A stretch of 36,752 nucleotides of DNA, taken from Pigoraptor vietnamica (Eukaryota; Opisthokonta; Filasterea). Positions 1-9,281 of the stretch are shown piece after piece. Below the pieces are notes generated by a model that was given only the letters and a program-made list of their open reading frames with translations, was not told the DNA's origin and ran no database searches. The translations under genes and the position numbers were made by a program. The stretch covers positions 1-36,752 of the forward strand of contig CALSCQ010001268.1 of assembly GCA_943704525.1 (NCBI GenBank), read 5' to 3'. The stretch's first letter is position 1. Every line of letters starts with the position of its first letter.

Positions 1-44
1 CCCCCCGGCACACACACACACACATACACACCACACGCACGGAC
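1..44 (+). repeat. CA-rich microsatellite at the left edge
   Basis: A run of CA dinucleotides with a few interruptions, lying in the intron after the last visible exon of the USP-like gene (donor at 44 on the minus strand). Read along that gene it is a GT tract directly downstream of a splice donor, a pattern also seen in other introns of this window. Confidence 0.8.
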
Positions 45-1332
45 CTTCGGCCGCACAGCATCCGCAATCGTCTGCACCATTGTGGCGCGTGCGACTTCCT
101 CATTAATGCGCGCAGTCAGAAGCTGAAACAACTCGTGAGCATCCTGTCGAACGAAGTCACGTGGGCGGGTCAGAGGAGATGTCCGCAAACAGCGGAAGTC
201 GGCACGGCAAGCACGACTCCGTCCCCTGCAACAGGGTCAAATACTCACGAGCGAACGGCACAGCAAACACGGCTTGTGATAACTGTCAACCCGGCTGACG
301 TGCGTACCTGCTGTTCGTTCGTGAGTATCTTGATCCTGTCGCAGAGGACGGCCACGACCTTCTTGCACGACAGCACAGTGCCCTTGGCGACAGGCTCGCA
401 CAGCTCTACAGCGGACACCGCGGGGATGTAAGCCATGACGCAATTCCTCTCAGACAGGCGCATTCATGCTAAAGGTGAGGGCCTTCACACTCTGTGAGTG
501 AGTCAGGAGCCATTGAAGAGGAGCCATACACATTCGCACACTTCACACGTTCATGCCCTCGCACACTCCATCTCAGGAGCCATTGAAAAGGAGCCAAACA
601 CACACATTCGCACACTCCACGCGCCCTTCTTGCCCTCCCCCACGCCCACGCACCGGACAACATCTCGCCGAGGCATATGCACAGTCGCAAGTGGCCCTCG
701 TCTTCCCTCCCCTTTGTTGCGGCGGTTGCAACCGCTGACAGCGCATAAAGGTGTGCGCGAAAGGCCGGCACTGACGCCACCGCCTGTGGTGATTCACAGT
801 ATGGAACGTGTGAACATATTAAGCTTTCAGCCACACGTGAGCAGGCGCAAAGACGCACGCGCGCACTCCCACACGGCGACACGCACACATTGCGAAGGAA
901 CGGCCGCACGATCGGCGGAATCACCACGTCCACAGTCGCACAAAATAACGTGACGAACCTGCAAGATCGAGTTCATGAAGCACGTGTTCCCGTCGTTCTG
1001 GAGGCCCGCAACGTAACCACCGCGCGCTGAGAGGGGATTTAACATCAACGGCGCGAAAGCGAGCCACTCGAGGAGCTTTGCGCGCGAGTAGCCAAGACAC
1101 TGGCGAGCGATTCGTTGGGGCATTGTGTTCGAACCGCAACAAAGAACACACTACTGGCAGAGTTCAACGAAATCGCCCTCACACCTTTCTTTTCCCGCGA
1201 CTTTCGCCCAGAGTCCCTTCGCTCGCCCCCATCGCCGCTCTTGCCCCACAGCGCCTCCACAAAAAAACTGTACCCAAGCGCAGCCACAGCACCGGCAGCA
1301 ACCGCCGTCGCAATTGCGCGCGTGTCACCCAT
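45..1332 (-). CDS. USP30/Ubp16-like membrane-anchored ubiquitin carboxyl-terminal hydrolase, 3' end outside window
   Basis: This is a cysteine protease (peptidase C19) that would remove ubiquitin from proteins. Proposed exons, in transcript order: 1332-1185, 1026-959, 783-654, 405-308 and 143-45; the phases join without a break (1,0,1,0,0), giving 181 residues before the left edge. Residues 5-29 form an N-terminal hydrophobic helix followed by a basic stretch (KSREKK). That arrangement is known from the outer-mitochondrial-membrane enzymes USP30 and yeast Ubp16. The Cys box GLQNDGNTCFMNSILQ has the catalytic Cys at about 65, and the second conserved USP motif QQDAHELFQLL lies at 147-157. The catalytic His/Asp box must lie beyond the window. 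The start chosen is MGDTR at 1332; an in-frame ATG at 1383 would add 17 residues before the helix. Seen: the motifs and the helix. Known: the USP30 topology. Inferred: mitochondrial location (peroxisome or ER is also possible). Exon 4 is supported by the phase fit and the QQ|DAHEL junction, but less firmly than the others. Confidence 0.88.
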
Positions 1333-1609
1333 CGTTAGCGACGACAGAGCACAAAAGGCGCTCTCCGGCCAGGGAGAGTACAAAAGGCTCTCTGCGCATG
1401 CGCAAGGTCAGTGGCCTCGCGCCATTTGACTGCGCCTTTTCGGCACGCTTCGGTAGAGAGAGCATAAACGGCGGATGGTCGAAGACACAGCACCTGAGTC
1501 TGCTGCTCACGCCAATCCCGTTACGCCCTAACCCCAACCACAACTCGACGCTGCCGCTTGTTACAACTGTTGTATTCATTGTTTCACGGCCCTTCCGATG
1601 TTCGTCCAT

Positions 1610-2947
1610 TCACATGCACGGCGACGGAACTGTGGACGTGCTCCGGCGTGTACGGACGTCGCAGGGCCTGACGTGAAGTGCACTCTCGAGGACGCACATG
1701 GGCGTTGCGTACGCGTAATGCTGGGTGTCGCGGTCGCCACCGCCCACGAGCAGCCCAGCACGCCCGCGCGAGTCAAAGATGGTCGCACCCGAATCGCCTT
1801 CGTCTGCGCACCGCGTGTAGTAGAGGCACGGATCGACGAGCGGGGACCCGTCGCCGAGCACCAGCATTGTGTCAAACGGCGATTCCTTCGTGGTGCGCTG
1901 GTTCGCCCCGACGACGTGCATCTCGTTGGCATCGCGCAACCGCGCCGCAGGCAACACGCGCATGGCCGTCAAATTGGTGCGGGCGCCCACCTTAAAGTAG
2001 GGGATCATCCGCTCCGTGGGCGTGGGCGATATTGCCTCGCGCAGCGGCACGGATCCCGCGCAGACTGGGAGTGTTCCATTCAGCAGCCGCGGGTCTTCCA
2101 ATACGCGGCGCGGATAGAGCCTGTTGTGCCTGGCCACGCCGGGGGTCTCGGCAATAGCCGCGTAAGCGCTGTCGTCCGCTGTCGGGCGGCGCTCTCTTTT
2201 GATCCGGACGAGCGCCGCATCAATGTATAACTTGCGCGTTGTCATGAGGTGCTGCTGCCCCCTCGAGGAACCCTCGTGCGCGAGTGGAATGTCGACAATG
2301 GCCATTGTTTCGATTGCGGTGCCGACGACGTTGCCTCCGCCAGTGACGACGTGCAGCAGCGATGGGTCGCCGACGGCGGCGTCGTTCGTGCCGTTCCCAT
2401 CGACGACGTGAGCGCACGTAAGCGCCAAGGCGCGCCCGTCATACTTGCCTTCCGACCACCGCTCCATCGTCTCGTTCGAAAGCCGACATGTCGTCGAGAA
2501 CCGTGTCATGTCCGGGTGAAATTCGACGCCGGCGCCGATCGTTCCCACGCCAAGTGCCGCAATGCCATCGCCGATACGCACAGGGCGCGCATCGCTGTCG
2601 ACGTGCATGACCGCGCGGGACGAATGCGCGTGTGGGTGGTGGCCGGGGCCGCTCCGAACATCGAGCGCATAAACGTGGCCGTCAACAGCCACTCCCAGCG
2701 GTAGCATCGGTTCACCTAGCGGAATGTAGCCCTTGCGGTTGACGTGGCAGATGATCACGTTCTCCTCCACGCACCGGTCCCGACGCACGCGCGTTCCCGA
2801 CGGCTGCAACAGCCGCACGTTCGAGTGGTGGCCCTCCATGTGCGATGCGAGCGCGTCGATGCACCGCTGCATGCGCCCCTCAAGGGCCGCAACGGCGGCG
2901 TTGTCGTCGTCAACGACGCTGTCACGAGGCCACGTGACTGCCTCCAA
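1610..2947 (-). CDS. Trypsin-fold (PA clan) serine protease, intracellular type, start uncertain
   Basis: One long open frame of about 445 codons encodes a chymotrypsin-like hydrolase. Counting from 2947, the triad candidates are His180 in LTCAHVVDG, Asp243 in IDAALVRI and Ser386 in DEGDSGATIF; the order and surrounding residues are those of family S1-like proteases. No signal peptide or membrane helix is visible, so secretion is not supported. The first 140 residues lack recognisable protease motifs. The codon at 2947 is TTG, not ATG; the first in-frame ATG is near 2872. A likely upstream exon at about 3177-3076 (peptide around VLVVGISKAAVPYVDGLPP) ends at a GTGCGT donor and could splice in phase to an acceptor giving an exon start at about 2942. 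The true start is therefore unresolved. The single large exon contrasts with the intron-rich neighbours. Natural substrates cannot be inferred. Confidence 0.78.
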   Translation of the reverse strand: MEAVTWPRDSVVDDDNAAVAALEGRMQRCIDALASHMEGHHSNVRLLQPSGTRVRRDRCVEENVIICHVNRKGYIPLGEPMLPLGVAVDGHVYALDVRSGPGHHPHAHSSRAVMHVDSDARPVRIGDGIAALGVGTIGAGVEFHPDMTRFSTTCRLSNETMERWSEGKYDGRALALTCAHVVDGNGTNDAAVGDPSLLHVVTGGGNVVGTAIETMAIVDIPLAHEGSSRGQQHLMTTRKLYIDAALVRIKRERRPTADDSAYAAIAETPGVARHNRLYPRRVLEDPRLLNGTLPVCAGSVPLREAISPTPTERMIPYFKVGARTNLTAMRVLPAARLRDANEMHVVGANQRTTKESPFDTMLVLGDGSPLVDPCLYYTRCADEGDSGATIFDSRGRAGLLVGGGDRDTQHYAYATPMCVLESALHVRPCDVRTRRSTSTVPSPCM

Positions 2948-4003
2948 AGCCCCGTGCCACGCAGAACGCCGACGCCATCGTCGCCGGCCGGATAAAATGG
3001 CGTGCTGACACCATGGTCGTCGTCGAACATTAAAATTTTAGGTGCACCTCGTCAGAGACAACGCCTGGCACGCACCGGCGCAATGACAGCGTCCACGACG
3101 ACGTTCGGGGGAAGGCCGTCCACGTACGGCACTGCAGCTTTGGAGATGCCGACAACAAGGACCGGCGCGAAGAAAACCTTTGTTGAGCACGTAGTAGCAT
3201 GCGGTCACTGTGGTAATCAGCCACGGATCCGCACCTGCGTGCGCAGTAACATCGGCGGTCTCTGTCGCCCATCCATTCGCATCGCAGTCGTGGCAGTCGC
3301 GTACCGTGAGCATCTTTAATGCCGACGCACACCGCATCGAGCATTCGTATAAAGCATTCAAACGGTCGCATGCATACAGTGAAAGTGCGTCAGGGGTCGG
3401 CCGGCAAAGATCATCCGGCCGCCGGCGGCGGGATGCGCGATGCCATTACTGCCGCACGCCGGCATCTCCGGATATCGTCTATGGTTTCATGCCCCGCAAT
3501 GTAATCGACTTCATATGCTTGCATCGGTGAGGGAAACAGCCTAACAACGTCGTCGGCCGGCATTGTCCAACGCCGGCCCTGGCGGAACGAGCCAGCTGGC
3601 CTGTCGACGGACTGATATGATTTGATACTTACTTCGTCCGGCGACTTTAGAATTGTTCAACTAGCCGGAAACACAAGGGTGGTGAGTTAAATGAGCCGCG
3701 CACGCGCACGCACGCACGCACGCACGCACACACGGCGCACGCCGAGACGTAACACAAATAAAATGCACGGCGGTGCAATGCGAGGTGAGGGTTTGGTCGT
3801 GCCACGACCGTCACGTGACAATAGCTGTTACATGTCGTAACACTTCCGGGGTGAGAACGTCGATCATGTGTTCAGTTCTGGCGGGCTTGTTTCAAAGTCG
3901 GCGGCACTACAGCACTCTGCCTCCATCTCTGCGCTTTGGTGTGCGCGTGCTGTGTTGCGGACGGTGCGATACGTGCCGCCGGCGAGCAGCGCCGCTGCTG
4001 ACC
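2948..4003. other. Spacer between the protease and NDC1; possible 5' exon, ACGC repeat, GCCGGC-rich patch
   Basis: About 1 kb between divergent genes. The minus strand near 3177-3076 may hold the first exon of the protease. From about 3395 to 3660 the sequence is crowded with GGCCGG and GCCGGC words, resembling the island near 26.5-28.4 kb. An ACGC tandem repeat lies at about 3697-3740. Other short open frames here have no recognisable protein features. Confidence 0.5.
3697..3740 (+). repeat. ACGC tetranucleotide microsatellite
   Basis: Roughly eight ACGC/CGCA units with slight decay at both ends, in the upstream region of the NDC1 gene. Confidence 0.8.
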
Positions 4004-6711
4004 ATGTCGTTTCGCGTGGACGATGGCGGGATGGCCAACCCTCCCACGCGGTTGGTTACCACTCGCAGCCAGAAGAATGCTCTCCCCGCAGTGACTTCAT
4101 TGTGCTCAACATTGCTTCTCGCAGATGGGACGCAGCACCCGAGTGGGGCGCGTCTGCGGTGGCAGCACCTGTCGTGCGTCCTTCGTCTGTGCTGTGGCCC
4201 CGCGTGCGCATGACAGTCACGTCCCTCTTTCCGCTGTGCTGGGTCGTCTGCGCCCTCGCATTCGCGGCCGTGACCTTCAGTATTGACATCGCAGGATGGA
4301 CGCGTGGTGCGTTGCCGTCGTGTGGTCGATGTGAGCATGGCCGCCTGCTGACACAGTTGTCAATTCATATTATTAGGACTCCTGTCACTCCCTGTTTCGC
4401 CAGCGGCGCTTGGAGCGTTTGCGGCAATCTACGTGTCGCTTGTTCCGCTAAGTCTCCTTCATGGAGCACTCATCTCAGGTACGTTGTTCTGCGAGTGTTA
4501 CGCATCCCCTGTGTGGCGTTGACCTGACACGTCATGACTTGCAGTGACGCGCCCATTTGACGTCAACATGGTCTCGCGTGTGCGGCGATACACCAACGTG
4601 CGCGCCCTTCTCTTCATTGGCGCACACGCGCTCTCGGGTGCGGTTACGGTGGTCGCATTCACCACGCTCATCTCGCTGAGCAATTCGGGCGGTCTCAACA
4701 TCCTCGCCGGCCGTGTCGTCGCATACTCGGCGTACGGCGCTTTCCTCGGCGTCATTTACGCGTCCGACTTCCTGTGGAAGCGCCGCGAGCACGTGCGCTT
4801 CCCGGCGCTGACGGTAAGTGTGCGCTGATCGCGTCTCCTCTCACACACACGCGGTACCTGGCGCACCCCCTTACTTGCGTGGACCCCTGTTCCGTGCAGC
4901 AACGGCGCCTGTTTGCGCTCAAGTCTGCGCTTCCCTCGGTGTGGGCGCATGCGATTCGCATCTACGTGCGATCGGCAGTCGTTGCGGCCCTTGCGGCGCT
5001 CGTGGCCGTGTTCATCCCACCCGCCGATGCCACGGGCATACTGGGCGATGTCGGTGCCATGCTCCGCAGCGCGTCGACGGGCGGCGTCCTGCGCGCCATT
5101 GTCGCCGGTCTTCTCGCCACCTTCCTCATGGCAGTCCGCGCCGAGACGCTGAGGATCAACGTCTGTTACCCCGTGGAATTTCCCGTCACCCGGTCTGGCG
5201 CCCTCCGCGCTGCGTCGGCGGCTGCGACGACTTCGCTGCGCATGCGGTCGACGAACCCGATCGTCCAGCCCATTCCGACGCCTGTGGACGCGCGTGGGCC
5301 GCCCCTTCCCCTGCTCACCGAAGCGATTGCGGACAAGCGGGACGCCTACATGAGGGCGCTGGCGTTTGCGGACCTTGCGTACGCCGCGCGCCACTCGCCT
5401 GCGCGCCGGGCGGAGGTATATGCGGTGACGCCCGGATTTGCTGCTGCCGAAACGCTGCTGGCGGTGTTCACGTCGTGCAAGGAAGCGATTGACGCGCTCG
5501 CACGGCGCGCTTTTGCCGAGGCGGAGATGAAGAGATCGGACGCGACGCTGGCCGCAAGGGTGCGTTTGTGGCCCTGTGTTGCACTCGATTTTTTTTTTTT
5601 TTCAGTTTCTTTGTGTGTCGTTGCTGTGGCCGCTTGTCGTGGCAGCTGTGCATTTGCTTTTCGCAACACTCACGTCGTGCAACGCACACTGTTACTTTCA
5701 GGCGCCTTCTGCGGTGTCCCCTTCTCTGAATGCTCCCGCCGCACAGACGATCGGCTCTCGCATCCTCGCCACCGACTCTTGGCAGACGCCGGCGTCCCCG
5801 CTCTCCCCTTCCACGCCAGCGAAAACCGCCGGTCCGCAGAGCCCCGCCCGTACCAACTTGCGTCGGCTCAACCTTCAGCGCACTCCGGCCGCCGGATCAC
5901 AAAACACGGGCTCGTTCGGATCGGCCGGCGCTTCGGTTGCGACGCCCACGCCCCGCCTGCAGACACTCACGGGGTCCGGGAGACCCCAGAACTCTGTGGA
6001 CAGCGTCTTGGCGCGGCCAGTGGCGGCCGTACGCAACCTCGTGTTCGCAATGCACCCGCGCGAGCGATTCGCCGCGGTGTTTGCGGACGTGCACACGGAC
6101 ATCTGCGCGATCGACGGTGCGTTTTTGGTTGCGTGCACTTGTACTGCCGTTTGATAGCTCAATGTCGGCCTCTGACTCTGCCCTTGCCTCCTCCCTCAGC
6201 CGTTTCGATGCTGTGTGCGTGCTCCATTGGCGAGGACCGCTACGGCCTTGTTCAGTCGCACCTCCGTGGCATTCTGGAGTCTCTCGTGCGGTGTCTTTCG
6301 GCGGTGGAAACTGTCGTGCGCGCACACGGCGCCTCAACGGGGGCGTCTCGCTCGGGCTATGGACTCGGCGTGGGGATTGCGTACCGCTCCTCACGTGACG
6401 CGCTGGACGACGGCGACTTTTACGGGTCGCAAGGACCGCGTGACCCTGCGACGGACGCAGCTGCAGCCATCAGTGGTGCGTTCGACCGTCTGTTCGTTGC
6501 TCAATGTTGTTGTCCGTACACGACTGAGAGAATGTTCATGAAGGTCACGTGTGCCTGACTTGCCAACACACATAACGCGCTTGCAGCACTGCAATCTGCC
6601 ATCTATCGGATCACGACGGCGTTTGCGCAGTACCTCACGCCGCTGTACCTCAAGGACATGAGCGAGCCAGCGGCCCTGCGCCTCCAGAGCTTCAAGGAGT
6701 TTATGGAGTAG
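4004..6711 (+). CDS. NDC1: Nucleoporin NDC1 homologue (transmembrane nuclear pore / spindle pole insertion factor)
   Basis: An integral membrane nucleoporin that anchors nuclear pore complexes (and spindle pole bodies in fungi) in the nuclear envelope. Exons: 4004-4050, 4125-4306, 4377-4478, 4545-4813, 4900-5559, 5702-6116, 6200-6475 and 6587-6711; all phases agree, giving 691 residues, close to the roughly 650-700 usual for the family. Six hydrophobic segments lie at about 46-68, 80-108, 129-155, 166-186, 222-240 and 263-279. They are followed by a long soluble C-terminal half with a Ser/Pro/Thr-rich linker and a conserved-looking stretch, SMLCACSIGEDRYGLVQSHL, then a C-terminal amphipathic end (LQSFKEFME). 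Six N-terminal helices plus a soluble C-terminus of this type is the NDC1 signature. The first 47-bp exon relies on a weak GTTGGT donor; translation could instead begin at an ATG near 4210, just before helix 1. Assignment rests on topology and remembered motifs, not a search. Confidence 0.82.
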
Positions 6712-7033
6712 CGTAACGCGCGCGCTCTGCGTGGCGTGTGCGTGCGTGCGCGTGCAAGGCGTGAAATGCGAGCAAGTACTTGCTATGTTACATTGTTTGT
6801 CGACTTGGCGAATTTAGAGCTATCCTAATCGCATCCAATTGTATGGTTGCTGTCGAGTACAGTGTTGGGCATTTATGGCGCCCTCATTGGGGCTTCTGAG
6901 CCAGTCGTGGCGGGAGAGTCCAGCTCTAGTCCCGCCTACAGACACTTACGCCCGCGACATATCCCGACGCGAGGCACTTCCGCGTAGCTGCAAGCAAATG
7001 TTCTCGCAGACGGCGAAGGACGGCTGCGCTTCC
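6712..7033. other. Convergent 3' spacer between NDC1 and GPKOW
   Basis: About 320 bp holding the 3' untranslated regions of two convergent genes. There is a GCGTGC-rich stretch just after the NDC1 stop and a short AT-rich patch near 6780-6845. I see no gene or canonical AATAAA signal. Confidence 0.5.
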
Positions 7034-8969
7034 TCACTCGTCGTCGTCGGGAGCACCGAGGTACTCGGATATGTCGTCGAACGAGAGGCGCACGACGGAA
7101 CGGTCGTGGTTCAGCTGCACCTGTGCGATGGCCTTGTCCGTGTTGCGCTCGACCACGCGACCCACGCGACCCGCCGAGCGACCGCGCAGAACGAGGACGG
7201 CTGCCGCCTCGCCGCGCGGGATGACCGTCTCGAGCATGCGCTGCCGCACGCCTGCGATTGAAAGAAAAGAGAAAAGGGACCCTCTTCTGTGAGCAAACCA
7301 TAACGCGAACACATGCCACGCGCGTGCAAACATTAACAGCCGACGCCCCACGTACCCTCTATGAGCTTGCCCGTGTCGTCGCGGCACACGCACTCGTCGG
7401 CACTCACGACGTCGACGATGCCCACCTTCGCGTTGTAGTAACGACCGTCCCGAAAGCTCTTGCTCACTATGCGCACGCGGATGTTAGGTCGGACCCACGT
7501 GTCCACGGGCTCTTGTTGCGCCTGTGCTGAAGACCCGCCCTCTCGCATCTCTCTACTGCTCTGCGACGAACCCCCCTTCGATGTCCCCTTGGCCTTGTAT
7601 TCGTCTTCGGCGACGTCGCGTACCTCGTCCTCATACACTCGCACAGTCTGCGCAACGTGCACCACACACAACAGAAGCCATGAGTACCATGCACCTGCAC
7701 AATGACCACTGCGTGCGTCTTGAAAAAAACCCTTGCCGTCTGACCATCGACTACACATGCAAGCAATGCACCCACCCGTCCGCTGATCGCCAGCCGCACA
7801 TCCCATCCGTCACGCACGCGCTCCACCGCGCGGCCGTAGAGGCCCTCGTGCGCCCCGCGGACTATGAGAACGGCGCACCCCGTGTGGACGCCCTCTGGTT
7901 TGCGGGGGACGAGCTTCTCGTCGATCGACTTGACGTGGCGCACGCGGCCGTCGGCACCCGGCGCGACAACAAGGTCCGTCTGTGCATGTGGGAAGGGAGT
8001 GAGATGATGACACACGTGGGAAAAGAGTTGCAACAGCACCTTCACACCAAAACGTCCGATGTTTCAGGGATATGCGTAACACCCTTCGCATGCTAGCGCA
8101 TGCACGCGCACACTCGCACACACACACACACACGCACACGCGCACACACCTACGCGTCACGCGAACAAAACAGACCAACAAAAGCGCGCGCGCACCTTCG
8201 CCTCTCGCGACTCCCCCGGCCGAATCGGCTTCTTTTTCCGCTTCTCTTCCTCGGCCTCGTCCTTGGGCTTTGGCGCCGCACCGAGACCCAATCGCCCGTG
8301 CCGTGGCACAAACTCGATCGGCGTGACGAGCCCTTTGTTTGTGCCCCCAATCGCCTCCCCCTTCGCCCAACCCATCCCTCGCAGCAGCGCCTCCCCGAAC
8401 ATCGCCACGGGGACCGTCTCGTAATCTTGCAGCGTCGCCTCGTCTGGTCGCAGCGACACGTCGTGCTTGAACTTGTCCTGCTCGTTGTCGAAATCTTCGC
8501 TGCCGGGCACGCGATTTCGCACGAGGAGGGGGATCGCCGGGGCGTCCGCCGCCTCCGCCGCACTCCCCTCCGTGTTGCGCGCTGCCTCCAAGATCTCTCG
8601 GACGGCGCGCTGTTCGAGTGTCTCGGTCGCTGCCGCTGCGCCGTTCGCTTCCACAGGCGCTGTGCCCGCAGCCCCCACAGTCTCGCCGTCTTCCCCCTTT
8701 TGCCGCTTGGGAACGCGCCACACAACTTTGTCTTGGAGCGGGATCACGAGCGTTCCCGGTTCATGCCGCACGGCGTTAGGATCAAAGTGCGCAATGGCCT
8801 CGCGCCCGTCGTTCTCTCCATCGCCGTCGTCGTCATCGTCCCTCTTTCGCCGCACGGGCACGACAGGCGCCGTAGTCGCTCCAACCCCTTTGCGCGCCCC
8901 AAGCGAGAATGAGATGCCCACTTTGGCCTGCGCGCCCGAATGGCCATCGGCGGCACCACCCTCCGCCAT
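7034..8969 (-). CDS. GPKOW: GPKOW / Spp2 / MOS2-type spliceosomal G-patch and KOW protein
   Basis: Nuclear splicing factor; in other eukaryotes Spp2/GPKOW uses its G-patch to activate the helicase Prp2/DHX16 in spliceosome remodelling. Exons: 8969-8196, 7979-7776, 7647-7356 and 7251-7034; phases 0, 0 and 1 fit, giving 495 residues against about 476 in the human protein. The N-terminal part is low-complexity with an acidic DDDDDGDGE run. The G-patch spans about 186-232 (LLRGMGWAKGEAIGG, ending RLGLGAA) and is followed by a basic segment. KOW-1 is near 289-318 (VRGAHEGLYGRAVERV). A linker carries the family signature of a 'YYNAK.GIVDVVS....VCRDDTGKLIEG' type. KOW-2 is near 437-462 (VLRGRSAGRVGRVVERN), and the tail is acidic (PDDDE). 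The start is the ATG preceding EGGAADG. Intron 1 carries a GT-rich microsatellite in the sense direction. The domain order matches the family exactly. Confidence 0.95.
8101..8152 (-). repeat. GT-rich (sense) microsatellite in GPKOW intron 1
   Basis: CA-rich on the plus strand, so GT-rich in the GPKOW pre-mRNA; interrupted by CG dinucleotides. It lies 44-95 bp downstream of the exon 1 donor. Confidence 0.75.
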
Positions 8970-9281
8970 GGTCGCAGAGGGATCACCGCGATCCCTTCTT
9001 TCACGCGAAAGACGTCGCCGAGTTCGTCCTTGCGCTGGGAACACGAAGAAGGCTTCAGCTGCGCACGACCGATTCGAGAAGCCCAATGGCGGTTCAAATC
9101 TCTCAGAGTGACGTGATGCTTGCGTCACGAATTCAAATTTCTGTGTGTGTGTGTGTGACTGTCCGTGTGTGTTGGCAGCAGGGGTAACGAGCACCTCTGG
9201 TCGCAGTAGATTCACCGCCTTGAACATTAGTAATGTGTCTGCGTTGCACACTGTGTCGTCGAGGAACTATCCACCGTCGCA
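8970..9281. other. Divergent promoter spacer between GPKOW and the LRR gene
   Basis: About 310 bp between two divergently oriented starts. It contains a short TG microsatellite at about 9143-9160. No TATA-like box was recognised. It presumably carries the GPKOW 5' untranslated region and promoter. Confidence 0.45.

Noticed and set aside
1-44. Possible telomere or chromosome end at the left edge (and at the right-edge tandem repeat)
   Set aside because: The left edge is plain CA repeat inside a gene and the right edge is a 35-bp intronic minisatellite; neither resembles TTAGGG-type telomeric repeats.
8157-8967. Extension of GPKOW upstream of its ATG to about 9251 and through the exon 1 donor
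   Set aside because: The open frame continues past both ends of exon 1, but the GPKOW family begins near the ATG at 8969 and the KOW domain is reached only by splicing at 8196.
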